Below, piece by piece: positions 1 through 12,000 of a stretch of DNA of 64,000 bases. This DNA is from Litoditis marina (Eukaryota > Nematoda > Chromadorea > Rhabditida > Rhabditidae): assembly GCA_964036275.1 (NCBI GenBank), contig OZ038440.1, forward strand, positions 10,639,690 through 10,703,689, in the 5' to 3' direction. Position 1 is the stretch's first letter, and each line of letters begins with the position of its first letter. Under the pieces are notes generated by a model. The model was not told where the DNA came from and ran no database searches. It worked only from the letters and a program-made list of their open reading frames with translations. A program made the translations under genes and the position numbers.

Positions 1-944
1 GCTTTTTTTGCTATTTGCTGAGTTTGAAAAAAAAACAGTATATTTTACTGTGAGGTTTTCTCGTTTTTGCGACCCGTTTTTATTTTCCTGACTTTTCAAT
101 ATGAGTGGGGGGGGGGGGGGGGGGTTCAATGCATTTGAAGATAAAAATATTGGTATTGAAACTTCTGAGTATTGGAAGTTTTCTGCGATTCTTAGTGAAG
201 AAAATCTGGGATAACAGCCAGCCGCGGCGGAAACGTCTACGTTATGTGGGAAGAACGTGGACTAACTAGGCGAAAACTCATATAGTACTAGACGAACGTT
301 GCACCTGTCGGAACTTCTATAGTATAGTGTTTACTCTTTTCAAAACAAGGATGAAGCGTATACGGTGTACAGGAATGTTTTGGTCACTCCCTTCGTGTGT
401 TTTGAAAGCTTTGGCGCGAGAGAAGCCCGAACTGAAACAGAGTCGTTAAGGGTAGTAGTTATGCTGCTTTCTTCCTTCAGTGGTTCTTTTCGCTAACTTA
501 TCACACATTCGAAACATTTTCAGACAGCGCGACAATTTGTTTTATCAATTTGCAACTATCAAGACTCCGTGCAAATGTGGCTGGTCACGTCCTATCAGAG
601 TGGAAGCTGAATCCCACACTGCAACAAAACAACTACTCACATGCGATACGTTCTTGGTAAGCTGGAGATGAAGTTATGCCGGAACTCTGAGATGTACCGT
701 AGTATCTAAAGCAACGGCTAAGTGGATACGGCTACTAATTGGCATTCTTTATTTCTTTCTCTTTCTTTTCTTTCGCCTAATTGGATGCATATAATTGCTG
801 TGTGAAAGCGACAGCTATGACATTACGCTGTACTTCAATGTTTATTCCAGAGGGAAGTAAGATCTGTATTTTATTATTCAAAAATTTAGTTGAAAATAGA
901 ATAGTTGGTTCAGGGGGTGGTAGAATCGAACAATGAGTGTTAAA

Positions 945-1060
945 GAAGGACGAATATGTGGTCCAATCCCAACGCTTTAGTCCTTTAAACTGCAATACAT
1001 TTTTCAATTGCAGTTTAAAGGACCGATGACACAGGATTGGTCCACATAATCGTCCTCCTT
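945..1060. repeat. Imperfect inverted repeat (about 50-bp arms)
   Basis: The left arm (945-995, starting GAAGGACGAATATGTGGTCC) is nearly the reverse complement of the right arm (about 1008-1060), separated by a short A/T-rich loop near 1000. Weaker similarity seems to continue outward for another 100-150 bp on both sides, so this may be a decayed inverted duplication or foldback transposon. No target duplication could be identified. Confidence 0.6.
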
Positions 1061-2403
1061 CAACCTAATATACTGTGTTTGTAAATTGATCCCTTCGTTT
1101 TCGACTACAATGTTGAATATCTCCTGAACGAATACATCAAACTGCAAACTACGGCAATGACACAGCCACCTACAACACTTTATGCAATGCGAGAGTAACT
1201 GAACAACTAAATTCGGGAGTCGGAGGCAAAAGTTGTTGAAATTCAACGATGTTGAGAACGGAACGACAGGTGAAAATACGCCCTATCTACTAAACGTACC
1301 GATTCTTTCCTCTCAATTTTTTTTAAAGATTTTTCTAGCATTAGCCATCTGTACTTTTGACGTTATTGTATTGTGCACTATAGTTGAATAACAAGAGTTT
1401 TCATAATAGTTAATGGTGGGTCAAGTACATTGGATTATTGCTTCAATGTTCTGAATGTTCCAAATGTACTACCTGAATGAAACTGGAGCATGATTTTTGA
1501 TCTTTTTTGCTTCTTCCCACAGTCGGCCAGTTATAGTTTATGGAAAAAGTTGGCTCCCAACGCGTGACCTAAGAGTATGAGAAACACATAGCTTGTTTCC
1601 AGAAATAGAAAACGTGGTATTGTGAACTCAGTATGAAAACTGCTAAAGTACTACGGTTCAAATAATACGGGTGGATCATCGCTGACCTTCAATGGAATTT
1701 TGGCTTTGGTCCTGAGAGTCAGAGGCAAGTGTTTAAATACCTGAAACCGAGGCCGAATTCATGGACATAACGACCTTTTCAAAACACGTGTCTCACTTCC
1801 CTCTGATGTTTATCTGCTCTCCTATCCCGCCGGAACACCGGTGGCACAAAATAGTACGCAAAGCGAGAGATGCAGGGTAAGATCAAGATGCGGGATAATC
1901 TAGCATATTATGTATTATCACCTGTTGCGGTTTTTCTCAAGGGCAACTGAATCAGCGTTTCATCCCGTTTCAAACACAGCAGAGCATACTGTATGTAAAT
2001 TGGTCTACGAACAAAATAATACGTTATAATGTAACTGGGCATTCATCGCTTCACCGCAAATTGTCTGACTACAACAATCAACTTCAAGATAAACGTGTTT
2101 GTTCATTGGAGAGGTCGAGGGGTAAAACAACCACGTTCAAGTTTGAGTTGTAGTCTGATCTACAACCTCAGCGGAATCTGCGATAGAACATCAAAAAGGC
2201 AGCAAGGTGAAACTAGAAACACAGCAGAACAGCAACAAATATGCCTCTGTGTTGATTGGCACGATAGATTCTCATATGACAAATTAGAAGTGACAATGAT
2301 TTATTCCGGCTTCAAAATATACAAAAACGGGTTCAACTGTTCCGGTCGTTTCGCAGGCACACGGTTCACTTCTGAAATAGAACAGGTTTTTTTCTCAAAT
2401 TCA

Positions 2404-2409
2404 TTTATT
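2404..2409 (-). terminator. Polyadenylation signal AATAAA of the SMOC-like gene
   Basis: TTTATT on the plus strand reads AATAAA on the minus strand, about 55 nt past the predicted stop at 2464-2466. The spacing suits a short nematode 3' UTR. Confidence 0.5.
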
Positions 2410-2463
2410 CACACAAAGTGTAGTTATTGATTTTTGATACAGGCTGAGTATCGAAAATCGAGG

Positions 2464-5400
2464 TTAGTGCCTGTCGCCTGAGGCTGAAGATCGACACTGA
2501 TGCACTGAACTGCAGTAAAACTACAATCCTTAGCTGTATGCAGAAATATCCCATTGGGCAGTTCAGGTGGGGTATCAATCCTTTAAATTTGTGCTTTTTT
2601 CCTCTAAACCACTTCATGAGCTATATCTCTATTTTTCACGTGCTGTTTCGCTAGTTACAGAACACTATCGCATCAGTGTCTCTCATTTTCTTTCATCAAA
2701 TAGATGCGATTTTCAATACAGAAGGTAGAAATATTGTTCGTCAGTGAACAGGTCCCTCTCACAGATGTTTTCCATACCTCTGAAAAGACACTTTTTCCAC
2801 TCATCCATCGAGAGTTTTCTATTTCTGTCCAGATCACATGACTTGAACAGACTTCTGCTACAATGTCGAACCCGTTTCCATCGAAGAAGAACGGTTTTAT
2901 AAGGACGCCACTCGGATCGCTCCATGATCTGGAAACAATGTATAGTCCTTTCCATTCTGTTTGTAGTTTGACACCGATCGGTTCCAGATTAGGCTCAAAA
3001 ATTACACTTGTTTCAAAATCAAACTACAGCTCTCTCGAACTTTTATCAAGAGAAGCTATTGAATTTCAGTATCATAACTTCGAATTTTGAACATTGGTCA
3101 AGCCTGTTATTTGAACTATTCAAAAAAATTGGCCCCAATATGTTTCGGAATTAGCGGTTTCAACACAGCGAGAGATTTTGCATTATCAACTTTCTCATTT
3201 CGTTCCAAGCGCCTCACAGAAAACGAAAATTATGAGCTGCCCGTCTTAGACCTAATTGTAGTTTGATCAACCCAGGCTTTTGATCTACACACATCGGAAT
3301 GATCAGAATACGACTGTAAATCAGTGGGATCAAACTGGAAACACACCAAGACGCACCTAACATGTACAATTTTGGTCTACCCCTTCCTGAGCGACCCTAT
3401 TGCTAAGGGAATTACCTTATTATTGTTTTTATCCAGTTGCTTGAACTTCCAGCTGAGTGCTGCATCTCTACCTACTTTTACACTGGTGTTGTTACCTGAA
3501 ATAACGGAGGTGCAGAATGGGTTTTGTTTAGGGAAATTGTCCAATAAACTAACTAATATATACAATGAATGATTGAGAAACCGCTATAATTTAGCGTGAA
3601 AGAGTCTTGTGTTCGAAATTCAAATAATTCTCAAAATTCTTGAGGAAACTTCTTGTAGTTTGGCGTTTTTGATTGTATTTTCACTTTCGTTTCATTCGAA
3701 AGAAAGCAGTCAAATTTAATCATGAAGGAACAATTTAACGAAATCGAAACAACTTTCACTTTTTCATTGTCAAACCAACTGGTAACAGAAACTGTGGTGT
3801 GATCCAGAAAAGCTAAGTCTGCATTTTAACTCACCAGCCATAATATATTCTGTTTTGATCGACGATACCAGGCGCCTCAGAAATCGACTTCGACGTTTTG
3901 CTTTACATCCTGTAAAGTAGTTGTAATTGTGCATGCTGAGGCTCGTTTCCGAATGGAATATAAAATATAATATATACTTCGTGCGATGTTTATGAATGCA
4001 TAACTAAAGTACAAAGGTGAATGTTCAGGTACAGAAACACTTATGTTCCCCGTAAATATTCACACTTGCTGGAAACCGGTTGTAGATGATCTGTCTCCAC
4101 TGCTGATGGCTACACACGACTTCTGACATTTATACAAATCTGGATCCGTATTTTCTAGCTTGATAGTCTAGTGAAGTTTCAAGACAAAACTCACTATTTT
4201 TCTTGCTCTTCTTTTTCTTTTTTCTTCCTCCAACCTTTTCTTGCACACAGCGAGGTTTGTCAATTAGAGACGTCGAGCCTAAATTCCGTCAGTATTATGA
4301 ATAGTTGTTCGTTGGTGAACAACAATTAGTTGATATTGGGTTCCACGACCAGTTATGCTCATGATATATTAAACACACTTTCAAAGAGTCACATTTTTCT
4401 CATAGTCCGATTAGTTTTTTCGGGAATTTTGCCGAATTTAACAATATAAAAGTGAGATAATGGTACCTGGTATTGGTTCTCCAGTTTGTTCGTGAACACA
4501 CCAGCAGTATTGTGTTGACTCGTGACATTGCACTGACTCATACAATCTGAAGATAATACACAGTTTTGTCCGAATGAATTTTTTATTATTCTGCTTTTTC
4601 TAATGAGTTTATAGTGTTACTTCCATAAAATAGACAACTCAAAACTAATGTATTTTGTGGAAGAAAACTCACGGGGAGAATTAGTTGGAGAATTCGTCTT
4701 TCTTACATAAATATTAATTTTCACATATTTTACATATTTATTCATTCACGTCGCTTCGTTCAGAGGCTGTGAAAATTACTATAAAAATCACTTATATTTC
4801 AATGCTCACAACAGAAACGGACTATAAAAATATTCTCAATTTCAGAATTACTGCTGAAATCTATAGTACTTCAATATTACTTCTTCAAAAGTAAAAATAA
4901 ATGTACTATGGAAGTAAATCGAATAGACACATGAAAAAACACTTGCCCACATCTTACACGCTTCTTATAAGTTCCCCATAAAACATGACTATACATTTAT
5001 AATTTACACTTACGAGCTATTCTTTCTGGCACAAATTGGCACGTAGACTAAGGAGTCCCCAGAAGATTTCTTCTTCAAACTTTTCAAACGCTGCGATGAG
5101 CAATCAACTAGTATTTCTGAAGTTCATTGATAATTATGATGATTTTATGTGTGAAGGTTTCATAAGCAACCTTAAGCGTTTCAGATCTACCAAAGTAGAA
5201 TATGAAATCACAAATAACTTCTATATTTTAACAATCTTTCACTGAACAGCTTTCATTCATTGGATGTTCACTTGGAACCAAGAAAAACTGATACATTTCT
5301 AATGAAAACAGTATCAGAAATGGGTAAATTTTTATATCTTTTGTTTAATAGAAAACGAGTAGTCGAACTGTTCAATAAGAACAGTTGATCGTGAAGTTCT

Positions 5401-5826
5401 GTAGTTTTATCGGCATAGATTGTGAACAAACCTTTAGAATCACTCTTGGCAGTAGAAATTGCGTCGGGGAGTACGACTTTAGCTGGAACAAAACCACTTT
5501 TTAACAACGCAATAATTATCAGGGCGGTCATGTAGTTTATGTAAGGTCATTCTGTGAGTTTTTATAATAATAAAAACTTTGTGTATTTTACCTGCAATTG
5601 GACTTTGAACAGGTGTGTAGACACACTAACAAAAAGTGGTGTTCATGGAAAGGTTCATCAGAATTTGTAGTTTTGATAATACTATCATAAGGAAAACATT
5701 CTCACCAAGTGATGAATCAGATTGAGCGGGAATCGACAGTATTGAATACTCGTCAATTGGCAGTGAAAAACTTTGTAACACAGAGAAAAATAAATAACAC
5801 AGACAGTTTTGAATATCACATCTCAT
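2464..5826 (-). CDS. smoc-1: SMOC-like secreted protein: thyroglobulin type-1 plus SPARC-type calcium-binding (EC) domain
   Basis: Seven coding exons join in phase: 5826-5706, 5482-5432, 5107-5014, 4546-4467, 3495-3416, 2928-2778, 2504-2464 (about 206 aa). Residues 1-21 form a hydrophobic signal peptide. Residues about 59-118 are a thyroglobulin type-1 repeat: YVPIC, then VQCHESTQYCWCV and GEPIPG. Residues about 125-195 match the SPARC/SMOC EC domain: WKFKQLDKNNNK, then an EF-hand-like CDLDRNRKLSMDEWKKCL. Family knowledge: SMOC proteins are extracellular and modulate BMP signalling; C. elegans SMOC-1 likewise has one thyroglobulin and one EC domain and no follistatin domain. An acceptor (TTTTTCCAG) abuts the ATG, so trans-splicing or a 5' intron is likely. 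The last exon (13 aa) is the least certain. It is a good candidate smoc-1 orthologue. Confidence 0.82.
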
Positions 5827-6206
5827 CTGGAAAAATGTGTTTGCTGATTGATGAAATGTAATTGCGGGAAAAATGAGAAGAATGGAAACAATTTCAACAT
5901 ATTTCAGGAGCTATTGTTTGAAGAACCAATCGAAGACAAATTAATAACTTGAAAACGAATAATAAAATTGGACATCATTCGAAACTAGGTTAAATTAGAA
6001 AATGAGTTTGCATTTTCTTTACTTTTTTAATTTGGGTAGAACAATAAGCAAGAGATTTGCATTTCATTTCTAGAACACAGCTTTCGCTTTTGTCAGCATA
6101 TATTTTCCTCAAAAAACTTATTCAAAACACTTAGAACACGGTAGAAAAAGTAGAAAACTTCCGATAATAGTTTACACGAAAATCTCTCCGACCGTTAAAA
6201 TCGGTC

Positions 6207-6524
6207 AAATAACAAAACTTGAACTGTGATCTTTTAAGTTTTCAGCTCCGAATTGCATCGCATAATTGTACGCAGGCAAGAACAAACGAGTCAATGAGAT
6301 TCGTACAAAGTTCGAGTGCACAAAGTAAAAATGTTCACAAGTTTTACGCGACCACTGCTTTCACAGCCATCTACTTTATTTGAAATATGTTATTAAAACC
6401 GCGCGATGAAAAAGATATCTCATTGTACGAAGTTCATTGACTCGTTCGTTCTTGTCTGCGTACAAATATACGATGCTATTCGGAGCTGAAAACGGGAAAG
6501 ATCACAGTTCAGATTTCGTTATTT
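6207..6524. mobile_element. Foldback / MITE-like element, about 100-bp arms
   Basis: The arms 6207-6308 and 6424-6524 are inverted copies of each other with scattered mismatches (left AAATAACAAAACTTGAACTG; right arm ends in its near reverse complement). They are separated by about 115 bp of unrelated sequence. No coding potential is visible. Outer ends and target duplication are not defined. Confidence 0.65.
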
Positions 6525-8872
6525 GGAAACTGTGAAAAATGGATTCACGTTCAAATGAAAATTATCGTAACAGGTGACGAATTTCATTAGGGATTAGGCG
6601 AACTGGGAAGGCTGGTTGGGTGAAAGAAATGGTTTATTGACTGCCTCCAACACAACACCAGGCGAAGTCGTCGTTAAATCACGGTCGCATCGTAAAAAGA
6701 CGGCGAAACGACCGTGTACAGAGGCCACCGCCTCGAACACCTTCACTTGCTACTGTCAAACGTTTTTGCTGGCTGAAACACCGGACTCCTTTCTATATCG
6801 TGCATTTTGGCCTGAACAGGAAAGTTCAACACTGAAAAAAACCTGACTTTATGATGTTCGTTGTAGTTTGATACCGATCTACGTCATAATCTTGAATTGT
6901 CGGCTGGAACGAAGCTGGATCAAACAACAAATATAGAGAGGTATGCTGATGCACCGTCGTACAGGCCCACAAGGCGAGCCATATACTGTATTTTGCGCCA
7001 TTCCACAGTGTTTGTAGTTTGATCGGGTAGTTTTTTGGCTGAAACTCGTGAATTGTGGCGTGCATTGTGATCGAACTACCACGAAGATTTGAACAATTAC
7101 TTTAAAATGACGGCACGGGATACCTGACCACTTGAAACACCGGAGATCGCCAACGTACTTCCGTCGTTGGTAATGTAAAACACAAGCCCAATAACTAGTC
7201 ACTCACCTGATTCCTCATAATTCGAGCTTGAGTTACTAAAGTTTGCACGGTTTTCTCAAACAATCGAAATATAATGCTTCACGCGCTTACATTAAGAAAT
7301 TGATGCTCCTTTTCTGTTTTCTATATATTTTGTATACCAATTCTAACAGAAAACAAAAAACAACTAGCATTAACTACAAAGTTTGCTTATGTACTGTAGA
7401 AGTGCACATACCACCAACGAGAACTAAACTTCGAGAGAAATGACTTGTTTTTCAAGGTTAACAACTGGACTCAGAGCCTACTTATGCTCTTATAGACCAG
7501 CTGGTTGCAACGTGACAACAATTAGCAACTTTGTGGACAGTTGCGCTTTTATTCTGAAACTCTTGACTTCGATCTAAACTTTTTAAGGTTCTCCACGAAG
7601 GTTTTCTATCCGGTAACGATTTTCGAAAGCGCGAAATGACGAGAAACTTTATTGAAATTGTCACTAGCAAGAAATGGTTCGAAAACAGGGAATTATTCAC
7701 ATTTGCAGCTGTAGGAGACGGAACAAAACAATCAAAATGATATTACGTAACCAATTTGTCATATAAGGGGCTGAGTGGGTTGATCTATTTAAGGGACGCC
7801 CTTTGTGGGCTCAATATAAACGTTATTTCCGCATGCTCACAGCTCACGTCACAAGCAAAAAAAGTAAATTCATTCACCTTGCACTTTAGCTGAAAAACGC
7901 GATTCAGAATCGAAAATTGCGAGTCGTCGAAAAACTTGCTTGGAAAGTCATTTTTAAACCTCTCTTTAGTTGTATTGGCAAGTACTTTTGGTTGGTTGCA
8001 GTTCACAGGTTTTGTAAACACATAATATACATTACAAATACACTTTCGTTGAATCGAAAGTGTCGAAAACAGTGTCTGAGGTAATATTACCGTCTGAGAA
8101 GGAGAAATCAAACAGTGTAATCCGCTGAGCAAACTCCAGTTTGCTGTCCCAAACGCACGTATTAAAAGGTTCACGAACAACCAGCGAAAATGTTCGTAAC
8201 AAAATACCTGCGAGAGGGGAAAGGAACTTTACTGGACCTAGTCAGATGAAAATGAGTGTTTGAACTGACCAACCACCATACAAAATACTATGTTTTTCTA
8301 CTTTGAGTCAAATTGTAGAACAAAAACAACAACCAGTCTACTGTTTTCGTTACTTATTAGCTTTTGTTACCCAACACACAAGTGTTCAACCCTCAGTGGG
8401 TGTCAGAGCACACTAAAAAGTAGCGCTACATTGAAAAACAGTTTACTAGTAACACAAACAAAACAATGATCACAGCATACCCAGAGGTGATCGTGTGCAC
8501 AAGAACGGTAACAATGCACAACAGCAGTAGCGAGGGGGGAGACAAGGCAAGAAGAATAACAACTTGGTTGCACCGAGTGTCATTCCAAACGGAGTATCTC
8601 GAGGTGGACCAAGTAAGACGGGCTTCAGAAAGCCATGGTGAATGGCCGAGAGTAAAAACTCGCGTGCTGGGGGTAAAACTAGTATAAAAACATACAACTT
8701 GGGAAAATGAAAAAAAACTAGAAAAATAAATAAAAACAAGAACAAATAACATTCACACGAACAAACATATCTCAACAGAGAAAAGCTATTTGCTACGAGT
8801 TAACAACATTACATTATTAAACCAATAATATAAATAGCAACTCTTTAAAAAAATCTTAGAAATTGGTGAAAA

Positions 8873-8976
8873 GTAGAAGAAGAGTGACTAGAGGAGTTAG
8901 GGTTGTGATAATCTTTATATGTTTCTAGATATTTCTTCTTTCTACAACCCTAACCCCTTAGCCACCCTTCTTCTAC
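8873..8976. repeat. Hairpin-forming inverted repeat at the 3' end of the GLD-1-like gene
   Basis: GTAGAAGAAGAGTGACTAG at 8873 and onward (about 34 bp) pairs with 8942-8976, with a loop of about 35 bp. It starts 48 nt past the predicted stop codon, so it could be in the 3' UTR or could be a small foldback element. Confidence 0.55.
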
Positions 8977-9023
8977 ACTAGTACATGAGCGTGTGAAGTG
9001 GATAAAGTGAATAATGTCTCCTC

Positions 9024-12000
9024 TTATTTCGGACTATTGGGGGAAGACGACATGGAACCACCGTTCATCTGCTGCGAACCAAAGAACAGGCTGGGGAACG
9101 AGTTGACAAACGAGGTGGCAGTCGGATACTGTAGACCAGACATGTTCAGATCCGACATATTGAACGAGGCCAGACTAGCCAGAGCCGTTTCAAGAACAGC
9201 CGGACTGCAACGGAAAAATCAAATAGAGAACAAAATTGACGATTTCTGGATAGTGATAACCGATATCATGCTAATGAAGAAACAACATGTGGCTGAGTTA
9301 ACTACTTGATAGCTGGTTAACATCTAAAATCAACAAATGTTTTTGTTACGTTTGAAGGACACGGAAACGGAATACCTAAATTTCAGCACGAATACGAAAC
9401 TATTGGTGGAAATTCGCAGTACGCTTCAGACAGGAAAGTCGGGCTAAAATAATACTGCAAGCTTCCACCAATAGATAGCTGCCACCACTAGCGATTCGAG
9501 GAATAAACAATCGTTATCTCTAATAACAACAAAATACGTACTTGACATACGGAGGATACTCGAACTGATTGCTGGACGAGTTCTTCAGGTAGCTCGATGT
9601 TGGTGTCTGAAAATTAAACGATAATTAAAGCAGCGAACTCAACTTTTTTTCACATTTGCCTAATTGGTTAACTAAAGATATATTGCCATTAGTAAGTGGA
9701 ATAGCTGTCAACATGAAGTCGACCCAAATAAAATTTACAACTGCACGCTTACCACTTTCACGTTTACTTGAAAGTCGACTTACATTATAATTACAGAACT
9801 AGTGTAACTAAAACGACAGAAAACCAAAATAACTAAGACCGGTGAAGAAATGAACTTGCCTGCAAGTATGCTGGGACGGGACTTCCGTGAGGAGATGCGA
9901 ACATGTGACCGCGCATGGGAGATGACATCAATGGCACCGGGCTGAGGACACGGCCAAGAGAACCACCGTTGGTGGCTCCACCTGAACAGAAACTAACATC
10001 TGTCAACATATAAGAACTGACTATTTAAATTGTAAAAGTACTTTTTTTTCTGAACTAGTTCTAATACGAAAAATCAGTAGCTCCAAGTTTGCAGATTTAC
10101 CCTTTATTCTTGGATAAAAAAGTATATCTTTACAACTTTATTAAATGACCAGGTTTTGGTCTTGAATAATCGGGTTGATTTGAGCTGCACTAACCGAGAA
10201 TACTACTGCGTGCTGAAAATAGAAACCGAAAACATTCAAAATGTCCAATGCCATCTATTTTTCCAGTTCTCACCTCAACAAAGAAGGTAACAGTAACAGA
10301 ACTTACTCGTGCTGCCTTTATGGTATGGACGGTATGTTCCATTGATTATTGCCAACTCCATCAGTTGTTTTCTCTTGAGTTCGTCAGTACCTTCAGGCTG
10401 AAAACATAATTGATAATTTCTATGAACAACATTACGGTAGGAATGTTGACAGACTAACCCCGAAATTGGGCCGTTAAGGCCACACATGTGGCACTAGTGG
10501 AGAACCCGGGACCTCGAAATACTGTACTGTACTACCCATGAAAACCACGAGAGCAATTCACTCACGTAACTCACGATGAGTGGAAACTGATTCGTCCATA
10601 AACAACGAGTGTAAAAGGCCACTTAAGTACGAGTAGAAGAGTGTAACGTTTTTCATTTTTTTTGTCCTTCTAAATATTGATATGAACAAGTGAATATGAG
10701 AAGGTTTTTGTCACTAATTTATTGCGTGGATACCGTCACTGTATTAATGTAATCCTGGCCGATACTAATGCTACGTTCAAGATGAACTAACTTAAAGGTA
10801 GATATATTAGTCAATACAGAACACCAGTCCACCCCATACGTAAAATACCCCCTTATTATGATATTGGCTGATGCTCCCTTTTCCCAATTCCGATGGTGCC
10901 ATGATCACTTTTTGGGGTATATGTTGAGGATTTTAGGCAAAATTACTATCATTTTGTGTTTTCGGGGCTGCTCATGCTCACTTTTGGGGGCTGCTCATGC
11001 TCACTCTTTTCAAACCGATTCGGAACTATTTCACGTATGGTCCACCCACCAAAGTTGTCCGAATAGCCCGAAAAAAATCAAAAACTCTTTTTTGTCGAAT
11101 AGTCGTCGGACCTTACTGTTTAGGGTTGTTAAAGAAAAACACGGAAAATCGAGATCGACTCGAAACTCTGTTTTTCTAAACTCGAAAAACTAGCAACTCG
11201 AAAATCGAAATTATCACTTCGATTAACAACCCTATTACTGATGTATGATACTGAAACTAACCGCAGGAATGAGAAGTTTTTTGAGATGTTCCATAGCCGT
11301 GGCCAACTTCAGACTAGCAACTCGAAAATCGAAATTATCACTTCGATTAACAACCCTATTACTGATGTATGATACTGAAACTAACCGCAGGAATGAGAAG
11401 TTTTTTGAGATGTTCCATAGCCGTGGCCAACTTCAGACGAGCACGGTTCTCCGTGTCATCGCACTGAAGAAGGACGTGGAGTTCGTCATCCAGATGTTCC
11501 CAGTTGGGACGACCGCGATTCGCTTCTTCCTGAAAGAAAAAGATTCACGATGATACGCACACGCTCCGAATCTGATTTTCTGGAAGAAATTTTGATTAGA
11601 ATTCCAGTCTACGGAGGAGTGATTTTTTCCTTTCTCAAATTAGTACTACTGACATAGAAACATACGTGGGGCGACTTTGTCAACAGAGATTTTTTTGGAA
11701 ATTAGGTGTTTGATCTGGGTGAAGATACTACAAAACTAGATTTTCACCAGTAAATGTGACATTTTTGGGACTGGATCAGTTCAAACTAATGATTTTGAAG
11801 AAAAACGGGTGATTCAACCTTCGATCCAACAAAGTCACCCCAAGTTTGCATAGAAACATGTAGCTTTTATTACATATTCTATTTTCACTGCGTCAATGAT
11901 TAAAAATGTCTGAGATGGCCCATGCAGATAATTCAACCGATTTATGCTTTAGAGACATTGAGCAAAAGTGCTAGTCGCATTCACGCCGAACGCTTAAAAT

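Larger units (their letters stand above)
1..2463. other. Non-genic flank, downstream of the SMOC-like gene
   Basis: No exon with consistent splice sites and phase was found on either strand. The stretch holds an 18-base G homopolymer at 107-124 and an imperfect inverted repeat at 945-1060. An AATAAA signal for the SMOC-like gene lies at 2404-2409 on the minus strand. Short open frames here have no recognisable motif and no matching splice partners. Confidence 0.5.
5827..9023. other. Intergenic region between the SMOC-like and GLD-1-like genes
   Basis: No spliced gene could be supported. The region contains a strong inverted repeat (6207-6524), scattered copies of a TGTAGTTTGATC motif (about 6860 and 7010), an unassigned 131-codon minus-strand open frame (7785-8180), and a hairpin at 8873-8976 just past the end of the GLD-1-like coding region. 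Confidence 0.45.

Noticed and set aside
7785..8180. 131-codon minus-strand open frame between the SMOC-like and GLD-1-like genes
   Set aside because: It begins with GTG, has no recognisable domain, and no neighbouring exon with matching phase was found. An acceptor at about 8206 gives a longer frame but no start. It is kept as unassigned rather than called a gene.
8426..8775. Overlapping 70-110-codon frames on both strands
   Set aside because: They overlap each other on opposite strands, have low-complexity hydrophobic content and no splice-site support.
8890..8960. Telomere-like TTAGGG / CCCTAA motifs
   Set aside because: Only one copy occurs in each arm of a hairpin. Nematode telomeres are TTAGGC, and no tandem array is present.
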